The notes beneath the pieces were generated by a model. It was not told where the DNA came from and made no database searches. It saw only the letters and a list, made by a program, of their open reading frames with translations. DNA of 50,362 bases, from contig NZ_GL622241.1 of assembly GCF_000185365.1 (NCBI RefSeq), positions 560,499 to 610,860 of the forward strand, in the 5' to 3' direction. Below, piece by piece: positions 15,967 through 25,527 of the stretch. The stretch comes from Enterococcus italicus DSM 15952 (GTDB lineage Bacteria; Bacillota; Bacilli; Lactobacillales; Enterococcaceae). The position numbers and the translations under genes were made by a program. Position 1 is the stretch's first letter. Each line of letters begins with the position of its first letter.

Positions 15967-17748
15967 TTAACGATTTTCTGAAGTTACGCCAACTTCTGCA
16001 AATACGTTGTGGTCAAGGTCACGAGAGATATCGTAACCTGTCACACGATCAGATACTGGTGTCACATCAAAGCTATAAGTTGTTGGAATAACAAATGCTT
16101 GATCATTCGCATATTCTTGCCATTCTTTATAGATTTTCGCTGCTTTTTCATCATCAAATGCATCTTTTGAAGACATTTCTTTGATTAGTTTCGTATTTTC
16201 ATCCGATACGAAACGAGTGAAGTTAAATTTAGCATCTTCACCGTATAAGCCAGATTGATCTGGGTCATAACCAGTTGACCAACCCGCTTGGTACATATCG
16301 ATCGAAGGATCATCATTTTGAACCTTGTCATAGAAGCTGTTTACTTCAATTAGACGTCCAGTTGCCAATTTCACATCTAGGCCAACTTCTTTCCAAGCTT
16401 GGATGTAGTATTCAGCTAGTGATTTAGCTGTTGTTCCACCATCACGGAAAGCAAAGTTAATTTCTAATTTCTTACCATTTTTGTCTTCGCGGTAACCATC
16501 GCCATCTGTGTCTTTGTAACCAGCATCATCCAATAATTTTTTGGCTTTCTTCACATCTTGGGCGTAGCCTTTCAAATCTTTGTCATATTTGGTACCAAAC
16601 GCAGGTACGATTAAAGAGTTGGCACGAGTTTGTAAGCCGTTGTATAATTTTTGCGCAATTGCTTCGTTATCAATAGCATATCCGATTGCTTGACGCAATG
16701 ATTTATCAGCCATTTTTGAGCTTGAATCATATACGTTGACACCTTTTTCGCTGTCCCATTTACCAAGTTTGAAACCAATATAATTATAAGAAGTAGCTTG
16801 TTGACCTAATAATTCATAGCCACTTAAATCTTTCCATGATGTATATTCAGAACTTGGCATACCTTGATAAATATCAAATTCTTTTGATTTCATTGAAGCT
16901 GTTGCTGAAGATGTTGGTACAGTCTTCATGACAATCTTCGAAAGTTTTGGTGTGCCACCATAGTAGTATTTATTTGGTGTAAATTCAACAGATTCACCAG
17001 CAGTAATTTTGCTGATTACATACGGACCAAATGTAACTGGGTTTTTACGAACTGGATCAGATGAAGCCATATCTTTTATAGCGATACCATCAAAGGTATG
17101 TTTTGGCATAGCGTATCCAAGAACACCAGAACTTGCATTTTGTAGCATTGATGGTGTCATTTCTTTATAGGTAATTTGAATTTCTTTGTCGTTTACTTTT
17201 TTGATTCCTGAAATCGTGTCCGCTTTCCCATCATGGTAGTCTTCCATACCGACAATATTTTTCATAGAAGAGTCATAACGAACACCAGTGTAATCTTTGT
17301 TACCAATTACAAGGTAAGGAAATTCTAAATCATCCGCATTAACATCTTTGCCATCGTTCCATTTAACACCATCAGTCATCGTGATCGTAACTGTTTTTGC
17401 ATCTTCATCAAATTTGATTTTCGCTGCGCCGTCAGTCATTTTTAGATCTTTATCTGTGTTAAACAATCCTTCATTTGCTGGTGAGAAGAATGTTGTATCT
17501 AAATTCATTTCACTAAATGTATCAGAGAAAATACCTGTGAAGGCAGTATCTGATACGACACCAATTTCTAGAGTACCATCCTTGATCGCTTCTTTTGTAT
17601 TGGTTGTTTTTAATTTGAAATCGCCTGTATCGGCAGTTGCGCTATCGCTACTGCTGCTTGTTCCTTTGCTGCTGTTGCCACCGCAAGCTGCTAAAGTCAA
17701 TGTTAGCCCTGCTACGGTAACCAAACCAAGTAATGCTTTTTTCTTCAT
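15967..17748 (-). CDS. oppA: Oligopeptide ABC transporter substrate-binding lipoprotein
   Basis: Extracellular lipoprotein that captures peptides and delivers them to OppBC. The signal peptide has a KKK n-region and lipobox LAAC with Cys at residue 22, followed by a Ser/Thr-rich linker. The 593-residue body matches the SBP_bac_5 family, with DGVKWNDGKDVNADD, GFKLGKWDS and LRQAIGYAIDNE. It is the last gene of the operon, 18 bases after oppC. In related bacteria OppA proteins can also present peptide signals, but no specific signal is implied here. Confidence 0.94.
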   Translation of the reverse strand: MKKKALLGLVTVAGLTLTLAACGGNSSKGTSSSSDSATADTGDFKLKTTNTKEAIKDGTLEIGVVSDTAFTGIFSDTFSEMNLDTTFFSPANEGLFNTDKDLKMTDGAAKIKFDEDAKTVTITMTDGVKWNDGKDVNADDLEFPYLVIGNKDYTGVRYDSSMKNIVGMEDYHDGKADTISGIKKVNDKEIQITYKEMTPSMLQNASSGVLGYAMPKHTFDGIAIKDMASSDPVRKNPVTFGPYVISKITAGESVEFTPNKYYYGGTPKLSKIVMKTVPTSSATASMKSKEFDIYQGMPSSEYTSWKDLSGYELLGQQATSYNYIGFKLGKWDSEKGVNVYDSSSKMADKSLRQAIGYAIDNEAIAQKLYNGLQTRANSLIVPAFGTKYDKDLKGYAQDVKKAKKLLDDAGYKDTDGDGYREDKNGKKLEINFAFRDGGTTAKSLAEYYIQAWKEVGLDVKLATGRLIEVNSFYDKVQNDDPSIDMYQAGWSTGYDPDQSGLYGEDAKFNFTRFVSDENTKLIKEMSSKDAFDDEKAAKIYKEWQEYANDQAFVIPTTYSFDVTPVSDRVTGYDISRDLDHNVFAEVGVTSENR

Positions 17749-17766
17749 TCCTTTTTCCCCCTCTTA

Positions 17767-18684
17767 TTATCCTAATCGTTGACGCGCATCGGCAGAACGC
17801 TTAAATGCTTGACCAACATAATTTATACTAAGCATCAAAACCAAAATAAGTAGTGATGCTGGTAGCCATACCCATAATTTTGATGTTAAGACTTCTGCAT
17901 TTGTCGCATAAGCGATCAATGTTCCCAAACTTGGTGTATTCATTGGTAAACCAAATCCTAAGAAAGTCAAACTTGTTTCAATCCCAATGTTCGCTGCGAA
18001 GTTCATTGTTAAGTTCGTAATAATTAATGAACTTAAATTCGGCATCACTTCACGAAACATGATTTTGAAATCAGAAGTTCCTAACGTTTTTGACGCACTT
18101 ACATAATCGCGGCGGCTTTCAGATAATGTTTTCGCTCGAAATAGCCGCGCTTTACCGACCCAGTAAAAGGCCGACATAATCCATACCAAACTCCATGCAG
18201 AGTATTTTGGCACGATTGTTACTAATACAATGATAATTAGCATAATTGGTAAAATCATTACGAAGTCAACAATACGCATCAAAATCGTATCCACGATACC
18301 ACCATAGTATCCTGAGATAATTCCGACTGCTACCCCAATAATAGAAGTAATAATCGTAATGGCAAACCCAATCATGATTGAATTACGAGCACCGATGACT
18401 AGTAGACCAAATACATCGCGGCCCCCTTCGTCAGCTCCTAATAAATAGTAGCGCCCATCCATTGACGTCGAACCAGGTACAGCGTATTTATCAAAAATAC
18501 TTACTTTCGTGACTGTATCTTGGTTTAAAACAAAACCACCGATAATGGCAATCAATAATACAATAATCAACAGTGCAAGTGAGAACATAGCTAATTTATC
18601 TTTGCTAAACTCACGAGCAATCATCCGCATCCCCATAGGTGGAGTAGACACTGTTGTTGCTTGTTTTTCTTGTTTCTTAGACAT
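17767..18684 (-). CDS. oppC: Oligopeptide ABC transporter permease OppC
   Basis: One of two membrane permeases of the oligopeptide importer. A cytoplasmic N-terminal tail is followed by six predicted membrane helices. The EAA-type loop that contacts the ATPase is visible as ASKTLGTSDFKIMFREVMPN. The ATG of MSKKQ is chosen because AGGAGG lies six bases upstream; an ATG two codons earlier is too close to it. The start lies 15 bases after oppB. Confidence 0.94.
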   Translation of the reverse strand: MSKKQEKQATTVSTPPMGMRMIAREFSKDKLAMFSLALLIIVLLIAIIGGFVLNQDTVTKVSIFDKYAVPGSTSMDGRYYLLGADEGGRDVFGLLVIGARNSIMIGFAITIITSIIGVAVGIISGYYGGIVDTILMRIVDFVMILPIMLIIIVLVTIVPKYSAWSLVWIMSAFYWVGKARLFRAKTLSESRRDYVSASKTLGTSDFKIMFREVMPNLSSLIITNLTMNFAANIGIETSLTFLGFGLPMNTPSLGTLIAYATNAEVLTSKLWVWLPASLLILVLMLSINYVGQAFKRSADARQRLG

Positions 18685-18699
18685 GTACATCCTCCTATT

Positions 18700-19662
18700 T
18701 TATTGAATACGAATTCGTGGATCAACAATACTCATAATAATATCTGACAACAATGTTCCTACCAATGTGGCAATCCCAAAGATCAGCGTCAACGCTGTAA
18801 TGACTGAATAGTCACGTTGATTAATACTCGTAACAAATAAATTTCCGATACCTGGATAGTTGAAAATAATTTCAATCATCACTGATCCAGAAATCAAACC
18901 AGTAATTTCATAACCTAATGTTGAAGCTATCGGTAATGAGGCATTACGGAAAATGTGGCGATTGAATACTTTGCTTGTCGGTACACCTTTTGAACGAGCT
19001 GTCCGTACATAATCCATTTGCTTGGCATCAATGACTTCGCTTCGCAAATATTGAATGGTCACTGCTGTTCCAAGTAACGCCTGAACGATAGATGGCAACA
19101 ATACATAATACATCTGACTAAAGAAATAACCAATCGTTCCTGGTGTCGCATCAGTTGAGACACTACCACTTGTTGGGAACCAGTGTAAGGTATAACCAAA
19201 GAAGAATAACATAATTAAGCCCAAGACAAATGTCGGGATTGCAAAGCTGACAAAGTTGTATACGACAACGACCTTATCAAACCAAGAGTTTTGGTAACGT
19301 CCTGCATATAGACCTAAAGGAATAGCCAAAGCATAGGTCAAAATAACTGATACAATAGCTAAACGAACGGTATTGCCGATCCGTTGACCAATGACTGTTG
19401 CAACATCATATTTGTATGTGTAACTATTTCCAAAATCGCCATGCAATGCATTGCCGACCCAACGGAAATATTGTTGGTACCACGGATCGTACAAGCCGGC
19501 AGCTTTTTTCAATTCTTCAATTCGCGCTGGATCAGTATTCGGGTTAATTAACCCTGTAAATGGATCCCCTGGCATCATTTTTGCCAAAACAAAAATCAAA
19601 ATACTTAAAATAATGACTTGAGGGATCATTAATATCAAACGACGTAGAATGGTTTTCCACAT
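18700..19662 (-). CDS. oppB: Oligopeptide ABC transporter permease OppB
   Basis: Second permease, 320 residues, six predicted helices. The first helix, ILSILIFVLAKMMPGDPF, is typical of OppB/DppB. The EAA loop is seen as VRTARSKGVPTSKVFNRHIFRN. Its ATG overlaps the oppF stop (TAATG), indicating translational coupling. Confidence 0.94.
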   Translation of the reverse strand: MWKTILRRLILMIPQVIILSILIFVLAKMMPGDPFTGLINPNTDPARIEELKKAAGLYDPWYQQYFRWVGNALHGDFGNSYTYKYDVATVIGQRIGNTVRLAIVSVILTYALAIPLGLYAGRYQNSWFDKVVVVYNFVSFAIPTFVLGLIMLFFFGYTLHWFPTSGSVSTDATPGTIGYFFSQMYYVLLPSIVQALLGTAVTIQYLRSEVIDAKQMDYVRTARSKGVPTSKVFNRHIFRNASLPIASTLGYEITGLISGSVMIEIIFNYPGIGNLFVTSINQRDYSVITALTLIFGIATLVGTLLSDIIMSIVDPRIRIQ

Positions 19663-20606
19663 TAGTTCGCACCCCCATTTTTTACTGCTACTTTATGTGT
19701 CGCCGACAATTCAGATAAATCATACACGCGACCTTTTTCATCGTAATAATCTTTTTGATGAGCGATATATTCTGCTTCAACTTGACGGCGTAATAGTTTG
19801 TGCTCCTCGCGATGTGCTACGTCAATATGTGGAATAGCTGATAATAAGCGCTTCGTATAAATATGTTGCGGATTCGTATAGATGTCTTCCCGCGTCCCAA
19901 TCTCAACAAAACGTCCTTTATACATAATGGCAATGTTATCACACATATGCTTCACTACACCCAAATCATGCGAGATAAACAAAAAGCTCAAGCCAAATTC
20001 TTGCTGTACACGCTTCATAAAGTTCAATACTTGTGCTTGTACAGATAGATCAAGTGCTGATACTGGTTCGTCTGCTACGATTAGTTTCGGACTAGAAGCT
20101 ACTGCTCGAGCCACACCTAACCGTTGACGTTGCCCACCTGAAAATTCATGAGGGTACTTATAAAGTGCATCTTCTGGCATCCCTACGATATCAAGCAATT
20201 CCTTGACGCGTTTCTTTTCTTCTTGATCACTGATGCGTTCAAAGTTACGCAATGGTTCAGCAATAATATCAATTACGCGCTTTTTAGGATTCAGGCTAGA
20301 CATCGAATCTTGGAAGATCATTTGTATATCTTTGTTGTAATTTATCTTGCGTCTAACGGAAGCCTTCGTTACATTTTCACCATTATAAATGATTTCTCCG
20401 CCACTAATCTTTTCTAAGCCGACGATGGCTTTACCAGTGGTTGACTTTCCAGATCCGGATTCACCTACTAGCCCATAAGTGCTTCCTTTTTCTATCACAA
20501 AATCGACACCGTCTACCGCATAGACATAGTCTGTGACGCGATTGAAAAAGCCGCTACGAATTGGATAGTGAACTTTCAGATCTTTAATTGTAATTAATTC
20601 TGACAT
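19662..20606 (-). CDS. oppF: Oligopeptide ABC transporter ATPase OppF
   Basis: One of two ATPases that power peptide uptake. Walker A GESGSGKST, Q-loop IFQDSMSSLNP, signature FSGGQRQRLGVARA, Walker B LIVADEPVSALD and the switch His in FISHDLGVV are all present. The C-terminal extension is the oligo_HPY type. It starts immediately after the oppD stop. Confidence 0.95.
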   Translation of the reverse strand: MSELITIKDLKVHYPIRSGFFNRVTDYVYAVDGVDFVIEKGSTYGLVGESGSGKSTTGKAIVGLEKISGGEIIYNGENVTKASVRRKINYNKDIQMIFQDSMSSLNPKKRVIDIIAEPLRNFERISDQEEKKRVKELLDIVGMPEDALYKYPHEFSGGQRQRLGVARAVASSPKLIVADEPVSALDLSVQAQVLNFMKRVQQEFGLSFLFISHDLGVVKHMCDNIAIMYKGRFVEIGTREDIYTNPQHIYTKRLLSAIPHIDVAHREEHKLLRRQVEAEYIAHQKDYYDEKGRVYDLSELSATHKVAVKNGGAN

Positions 20607-21614
20607 CTACACTTCTCCTTCTTCGTCTCTAAAATGAAAATGTTTGTAACACGTGCAACGAACCCAATGATTTTCTGTTACTTCATGCAACACAGGATTT
20701 TCTTCATGCGCTTCTGCTGGAATCCACGGAATACGTGGCGCAAAACGACAACCGGTGCGTCCCATATTTTTTAAAGAAGGCACAACTCCTTCAATCACAT
20801 GCAACTCACTATCGCGGTTGTCTTCTTGCGGGATCGAATTAAGTAGCGAACGTGTATATGGGTGCTGAGGATTGGTGAATAATTCTTCAGCTGTTGCAAC
20901 TTCGACAAATTGCCCACCATACATGACAGCGACACGGTCAGCCATCTCTGCTACGACACCTAAGTCATGGGTAATTAAGATGATGCCTGCTTCAGTTTCT
21001 TTTTGTAAGTCCTTCAATAAATCAAGAATCTGCGCTTGGATGGTTACATCGAGTGCCGTCGTCGGTTCATCAGCAATGATGATTGGCGGCTTACATGCGA
21101 TCGCAATCGCGATAATCACCCGTTGGCGCATCCCACCTGATAGCTCATGAGGATATTGATGTCCAACCCGTTTAGGATTGGGAATCCCGACTTGTTCCAA
21201 TAATTCAATTGCGCGTTCTTGACGTTGGCTGGCATTTAATTTGGTATGGTGGCTTAACCCTTCTTTGATTTGATCTTCGATACGCATCAAAGGATTCAAA
21301 GCGGACAATGGATCTTGGAAAATCATGCCGATATCATTGCCTCGAATTTTGTTGTAAAGTGTTTCATTTAAATTAACCAAATCTAGTTCTTTATAAAGAA
21401 TCTCGCCAGTAATTTTCGTATTTAATGGATCGTGTAGGCCCATAATCGTAGTAGCTAGTGTGCTTTTCCCACAACCAGATTCTCCAACGATTGCTAGGAT
21501 TTCGTTATGATTCAGTGCAAATGATACATCATCAACTGCATCATAAAACTCATCTTTAATCCGAAAACTGGTATGCAAGTTTTGAATCTCCAGTAATTGT
21601 TTTTCTGCAGACAA
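20607..21614 (-). CDS. oppD: Oligopeptide ABC transporter ATPase OppD
   Basis: The first gene of oppDFBCA. Walker [11 protein letters not shown]-loop [11 protein letters not shown], signature [16 protein letters not shown], Walker [13 protein letters not shown] and switch ITHDLGVV are seen. The C-terminal oligo_HPY region has the Cys in TGCRFAPR and [10 protein letters not shown] place the start at a TTG at 21614 because AGAGGGG lies seven bases upstream, giving 335 residues. A longer frame from 21692 is rejected: its first codons fall in a leader hairpin and do not match the family. Confidence 0.93.
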   Translation of the reverse strand: MSAEKQLLEIQNLHTSFRIKDEFYDAVDDVSFALNHNEILAIVGESGCGKSTLATTIMGLHDPLNTKITGEILYKELDLVNLNETLYNKIRGNDIGMIFQDPLSALNPLMRIEDQIKEGLSHHTKLNASQRQERAIELLEQVGIPNPKRVGHQYPHELSGGMRQRVIIAIAIACKPPIIIADEPTTALDVTIQAQILDLLKDLQKETEAGIILITHDLGVVAEMADRVAVMYGGQFVEVATAEELFTNPQHPYTRSLLNSIPQEDNRDSELHVIEGVVPSLKNMGRTGCRFAPRIPWIPAEAHEENPVLHEVTENHWVRCTCYKHFHFRDEEGEV

Positions 21615-21659
21615 ACGAATACCCCTCTCTCTTTCAATCTCAAATTCAATCCATGCTTT

Positions 21660-21702
21660 AAAGAGAAAATAATGGAATCTTGAAGATTCCATTTCTTTTC
21701 TT
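21660..21702 (-). promoter_or_regulatory. Hairpin in the opp leader RNA
   Basis: A perfect inverted repeat at 21671-21693 (arms AATGGAATCTT and AAGATTCCATT, one central base) extends imperfectly on both sides. It lies between the opp promoter and the oppD start and is followed by a loose T-rich stretch (ATTTTCTCTTT). It could be a weak attenuator or an RNA-stability or processing element. Confidence 0.6.
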
Positions 21703-21788
21703 AGAAAAGTATCAGATTATTTTAATAATTATAAACAACCTAGTGCCTGTTTGCAAGTGATAAAAACTAACATAAGCCCCAGATTCCT

Positions 21789-21816
21789 ATTATATTGTTC
21801 CAAAAATGTTTGTCAA
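21789..21816 (-). promoter_or_regulatory. Strong promoter of oppDFBCA
   Basis: On the minus strand, consensus TTGACA (21816-21811), a 16-base spacer and consensus TATAAT (21794-21789). The transcript leader is about 165 bases. Just upstream lies TTTTCTAAGTTTTCTG, weakly like a CodY box; CodY control of opp is common in Firmicutes, but the match here is poor. Confidence 0.88.
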
Positions 21817-21954
21817 GCTAGCGTTTCACAGAAAACTTAGAAAAAGGAACCGTTCTCTCATGGATGTGAAAAAAATTCAAAGCTTTTTCATCGATTTTTC
21901 CTACGAATAATAGGAAATTGTAAATAAAATGCATGATTTTAGATAAATCGCGAT

Positions 21955-22020
21955 AAAAAAATCCGATCTTATGAACTGACCTGCTTGATGCACTAATCGT
22001 TTCATAAATCGGATTTTTCT
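21955..22020 (-). terminator. Terminator after acpP
   Basis: AAAATCCGATCTTATGAA pairs with TTCATAAATCGGATTTT, with one bulged base and a loop of about 25 bases. On the minus strand it is followed by seven T. It ends the fakA-recG-plsX-acpP unit. The stretch 21820-21950 between it and the opp promoter is AT-rich, with nothing else recognised. Confidence 0.85.
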
Positions 22021-22022
22021 AT

Positions 22023-22268
22023 TTATTTTGCCAGATGGGCGCTAATATAATCGACTGCAGCTCCTACGGTTTCAATTTGCTCCGCGTCTTCATCTGAAAT
22101 CTCTGTTCCAAATTCTTCTTCTAATTCAAGAACAAACTCCATTACACTAATTGAGTCCGCATTGAGATCATCTTTGATACTCATAGATTCGGTTACTTGA
22201 TCTGCATCAATATCAAAATGATTGGCAATCACTGCGGCTACTTTAGGAAATACTTCTTCGCGTGTCAA
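22023..22268 (-). CDS. acpP: Acyl carrier protein (plsX-linked, AcpB-like)
   Basis: Small acidic four-helix protein carrying acyl chains on a phosphopantetheine arm. The attachment Ser is in the NADSIS motif (about residue 40); the usual form is DSLD, so the residues after Ser differ. It starts at a TTG with GGAGGTG seven bases upstream. Enterococci are known to have a second carrier protein encoded with plsX, called AcpB, and this location fits that protein. Whether another ACP lies in a fab operon elsewhere cannot be seen from this window. Confidence 0.92.
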   Translation of the reverse strand: MTREEVFPKVAAVIANHFDIDADQVTESMSIKDDLNADSISVMEFVLELEEEFGTEISDEDAEQIETVGAAVDYISAHLAK

Positions 22269-22307
22269 CTGTTTTCACCTCCATTGACTGATAAGAGAGT
22301 AAAATAG

Positions 22308-22367
22308 CTACTGTTTATTGTAGCGATTCTCTAGTAGTTTGTCTAGCTTTTTTCGTGTATCTTCCAT
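22308..22367 (-). CDS. Possible 19-residue small ORF between plsX and acpP
   Basis: An ATG two bases after an AGGAG that overlaps the plsX stop opens a 19-codon frame ending in TAG. The product is charged (starts MEDTRKKLDKLLENR) and could form an amphipathic helix. The ribosome site is too close to the ATG for normal spacing. No family is recognised, and it may be chance. Confidence 0.2.
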   Translation of the reverse strand: MEDTRKKLDKLLENRYNKQ

Positions 22368-22372
22368 GGCTC

Positions 22373-23380
22373 CTATTGTTCTGCGTTTTTCTCTGCTTCA
22401 AAATGCGCCACTAATTTTGGTACTACTTGCGTATCTAGCATCGTGTGGATTTGTTTGATTGTATTGGCAACTGCTTCTGGACCGGTCGCTCCATGTGTCT
22501 TGATGACTGGTGCTTTTAATCCAAATAACACCGCCCCACCGTACTGAGCATAATCCATCTGCCCTTTCACATCACGCAAGCTTTCTTTTAGCAGTAATGC
22601 CCCCATCTTCCCTTTGATTCCAGATGATAAGATGGCTTCTTTTAAGACGCTCATAATATTGGCCGCTGTGCCTTCGATGGTCTTAAGTACTGCATTGCCA
22701 GTAAATCCGTCCGTTACCACCACATCTGCCACACCACTTAAAAGATCCCGCGCTTCGACATTGCCGACAAATTGGATAGATGGTTCTTGGCTAAGGAGTT
22801 CAAATGCTTTTTTGGTTAATTCACTACCTTTTGTCTCTTCAGTGCCATTATTTAATAATCCGACCCGCGGATTGGCGATACCTCGGACATTCTTGGCATA
22901 AAATGATCCTAAAATTCCGTATTGTAGCAAATGCTCTGGCTTATTGTCGGCATTGGCACCTAAATCGAGCATATCAAATCCTTGATTGCCTGTCATGACT
23001 GGCAACGTGGACATCAATCCTGGTCGTTCAATCCCTTTAATCCGTCCCACAATAAATAACCCCGCTGCCAATAACGCTCCTGTGTTCCCTGCGCTAAAGA
23101 TAGCATCCGCTCGTCCCTCTTTGACGGCTTGTGCAGCTAGTACCATTGAGGCTTGCTTTTTTTTGCGTATCGCTTTGACGGGTTCGTCATCGCTCGCAAT
23201 CTTTTCATCGGTGTGAATAATCGTAATATTCGTTTCATCCGTTACATATTGGCGTATCGCATCTTCTTTTCCATATAATTGAAATTCAATATCAGGAAAC
23301 GATTGTTTTGCTAACATGACTCCTTCTACTATTACTTTGGGAGCATGATCTCCGCCCATTGCATCGACGGCAATTTTCAT
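22373..23380 (-). CDS. plsX: Phosphate acyltransferase PlsX
   Basis: Converts acyl-ACP and phosphate to acyl-phosphate, the donor used by PlsY to begin phospholipid synthesis, and runs in reverse on acyl-phosphate made by the Fak kinase. The family signature [10 protein letters not shown] is at the N-terminus; [18 protein letters not shown] and [14 protein letters not shown] follow. 335 residues is normal length. Upstream recG ends 44 bases away and downstream acpP starts 104 bases on, with a possible small ORF between. Confidence 0.96.
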   Translation of the reverse strand: MKIAVDAMGGDHAPKVIVEGVMLAKQSFPDIEFQLYGKEDAIRQYVTDETNITIIHTDEKIASDDEPVKAIRKKKQASMVLAAQAVKEGRADAIFSAGNTGALLAAGLFIVGRIKGIERPGLMSTLPVMTGNQGFDMLDLGANADNKPEHLLQYGILGSFYAKNVRGIANPRVGLLNNGTEETKGSELTKKAFELLSQEPSIQFVGNVEARDLLSGVADVVVTDGFTGNAVLKTIEGTAANIMSVLKEAILSSGIKGKMGALLLKESLRDVKGQMDYAQYGGAVLFGLKAPVIKTHGATGPEAVANTIKQIHTMLDTQVVPKLVAHFEAEKNAEQ

Positions 23381-23424
23381 GTCTGATGCACTCCTTTCTG
23401 ACGTTCTCAGTATAACACAACTCG

Positions 23425-25458
23425 TTAGTCGAAAAAGACATTTTCCTTACGAGCATTCGCTAAATAACTAGCCAAGGCATGAAATGCTGGCAAAAGTTTC
23501 CAGTCTTTTTGCTGCCAGATTGACTCGGCTTCTTGTTTGGCTACTTCTAAGACTGTCGCATGCTCGACGATATCTGCAATCAAAAACTCCGGCAGACCCG
23601 ATTGGCGTTGGCCGAAGATTTCGCCTGGTCCTCTCAATGCCAAGTCCCGCTCGCTGACGACAAAACCATTCGTTGTTTCAGTCATGACTTTCATGCGCTC
23701 TTTCCCAACTTCATTTTTCGGATTGGCGACCAAAATACAATACGATGCTGACACGCCACGTCCCACGCGTCCTCTTAATTGATGAAGCTGAGCCAAACCA
23801 AATCGATCCGCATCAATAATAATCATTAAGGTCGCATTCGGCACATTTACCCCGACTTCAATCACTGTCGTCGAGACTAAAATCTGTGTCTGATTTTCTT
23901 TGAATTGTTCCATGACTTGTTCTTTTTCACTTGGCTTCATTTTGCCATGTAATAGCCCTACTGCATTGATTGGCTCAAAGAACTCCTTCAGCTCTTCATA
24001 AATCTTCTGGGCATTTTGCACATCTAGCATCTCAGACTCTTCAATCAACGGGCAAATGACATACATTTGATGGCCTTTAGCCAATTCTTTTTTAGCCCAA
24101 TGCAAGACCGTGTCTAGCTGAGGTGGGCGCACCCAACGCGTCTCAATCGGAATTCGTCCTTTCGGCAATTCATCAATCAGCGACACATCCATCTCGCCAT
24201 AGGCTGTAATGGCCAATGTCCGTGGAATCGGCGTGGCCGTCATAAATAAGACATCTGGCTTCCACCCTTTTTCACGTAACACTTTTCGCTGATTCACCCC
24301 AAAACGATGCTGTTCATCAGTAATCACCAAGCCAAGCTGGGCAAAGTCGACATCCTCTTGAATTAAAGCATGCGTCCCAATCAAAATATCAATGCTGCCA
24401 TCTTTGATACCTGCAAGTATATGTTTTCGTTCTTTGGTTTTCGTCGATCCAGTTAGTAAAGCGACCGTCACGTCCATTGCAGCAAACAATGACACAAAGC
24501 TCTCCATATGCTGCTGTGCCAAAATTTCTGTCGGTACCATCAACGCGCCTTGAAAGCCAGCCGTAATCGTCGCATAGAGCGCAATGGCTGCCACTATCGT
24601 CTTCCCACTACCAACATCGCCTTGTAATAAGCGTTGCATGTGTTTTGGACTTTTTAAATCTGCGCAAATTTCATTGGTAACTCGTTTTTGTGCATCCGTT
24701 AGTTCAAATGGAAGTTTTTGAATAAAGGCTTTTAATTGTTTTGCATCATAGCTCAAACAAAGGCCATTCACCTCAGCTTTTTCAGCTTGCTTTAATCCCT
24801 GGAGCTTCATTTGAAACAAAAAGAATTCTTCAAACACGACGCGCCGTTTGGCCTGACGGTATGTATCCATATCATCAGGAAAATGCATCGCGTAAATGGC
24901 TTGTTTTCTCTCCATTAGCCGATACTTGTCAACAAGCTGGACGGGTAGGATTTCTTCGATTTGCTCGCCAAACTGAGCAAATGCTTGCTTAATTAAGTCT
25001 TGTAAGGTTGCTTGGCGAATTTTTTTGCTAACATGATAGACCGGAGCAAAGCTGTCTTGCTTGCCACTACCGAAGATTTTCATCCCAGTCAATGCTTTGC
25101 GCTTGGCATCCCATTTGCCATATACCACAATTTCTTCAGAGAGAATAATTTTGTCTTTTAAGTAAGGTTGATTAAAAAAAGACACCTGAAAGACATCGCG
25201 ATCTTGCATCATCCGAAACTGCAGCCGTGTTTTCTTATAGCCAAAGCGACTCATCACAGCCGGTGAGACGACCGTTCCTTTCAACGTCACTTTTTCTTGG
25301 TCTTGAATTTCTGCTAACTGTCGCTGCTGCACATCCTCATAGCGAAATGGGTAATACGTCAGCAATGATTCAATCGATTCAATTCCTAATTCCGCCAATG
25401 CTTGTTGTCGTTTTTTTCCCACGCCGGCAAGTACCGCTACCGATTGCATAGCCTTCAC
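23425..25458 (-). CDS. recG: ATP-dependent DNA helicase RecG
   Basis: Remodels stalled replication forks and branch-migrates recombination intermediates. The 677 residues show an N-terminal wedge/OB domain (with [10 protein letters not shown] near 95) and a superfamily 2 helicase core: [40 protein letters not shown] and QLRGRVGRG. It sits between fakA and plsX, an order also known in Bacillus. Confidence 0.96.
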   Translation of the reverse strand: MKAMQSVAVLAGVGKKRQQALAELGIESIESLLTYYPFRYEDVQQRQLAEIQDQEKVTLKGTVVSPAVMSRFGYKKTRLQFRMMQDRDVFQVSFFNQPYLKDKIILSEEIVVYGKWDAKRKALTGMKIFGSGKQDSFAPVYHVSKKIRQATLQDLIKQAFAQFGEQIEEILPVQLVDKYRLMERKQAIYAMHFPDDMDTYRQAKRRVVFEEFFLFQMKLQGLKQAEKAEVNGLCLSYDAKQLKAFIQKLPFELTDAQKRVTNEICADLKSPKHMQRLLQGDVGSGKTIVAAIALYATITAGFQGALMVPTEILAQQHMESFVSLFAAMDVTVALLTGSTKTKERKHILAGIKDGSIDILIGTHALIQEDVDFAQLGLVITDEQHRFGVNQRKVLREKGWKPDVLFMTATPIPRTLAITAYGEMDVSLIDELPKGRIPIETRWVRPPQLDTVLHWAKKELAKGHQMYVICPLIEESEMLDVQNAQKIYEELKEFFEPINAVGLLHGKMKPSEKEQVMEQFKENQTQILVSTTVIEVGVNVPNATLMIIIDADRFGLAQLHQLRGRVGRGVSASYCILVANPKNEVGKERMKVMTETTNGFVVSERDLALRGPGEIFGQRQSGLPEFLIADIVEHATVLEVAKQEAESIWQQKDWKLLPAFHALASYLANARKENVFFD

Positions 25459-25477
25459 TCCTTTCCATCATTCACCA

Positions 25478-25518
25478 GAAAACGCTCGAAAAAGCCAATT
25501 TTGACTAATTCGAGCGTT
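25478..25518 (-). terminator. Hairpin between fakA and recG, weak terminator
   Basis: AACGCTCGAA (25481-25490) pairs with TTCGAGCGTT (25509-25518), ten perfect pairs. On the minus strand only TTTTC follows, so termination may be partial. Confidence 0.5.
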
Positions 25519-25527
25519 CCCTTACGA

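Noticed and set aside
21600-21850. T-box or other amino-acid riboswitch before oppD
   Set aside because: No T-box sequence, specifier loop or strong antiterminator-terminator pair is visible, and the leader is too short for a T-box.
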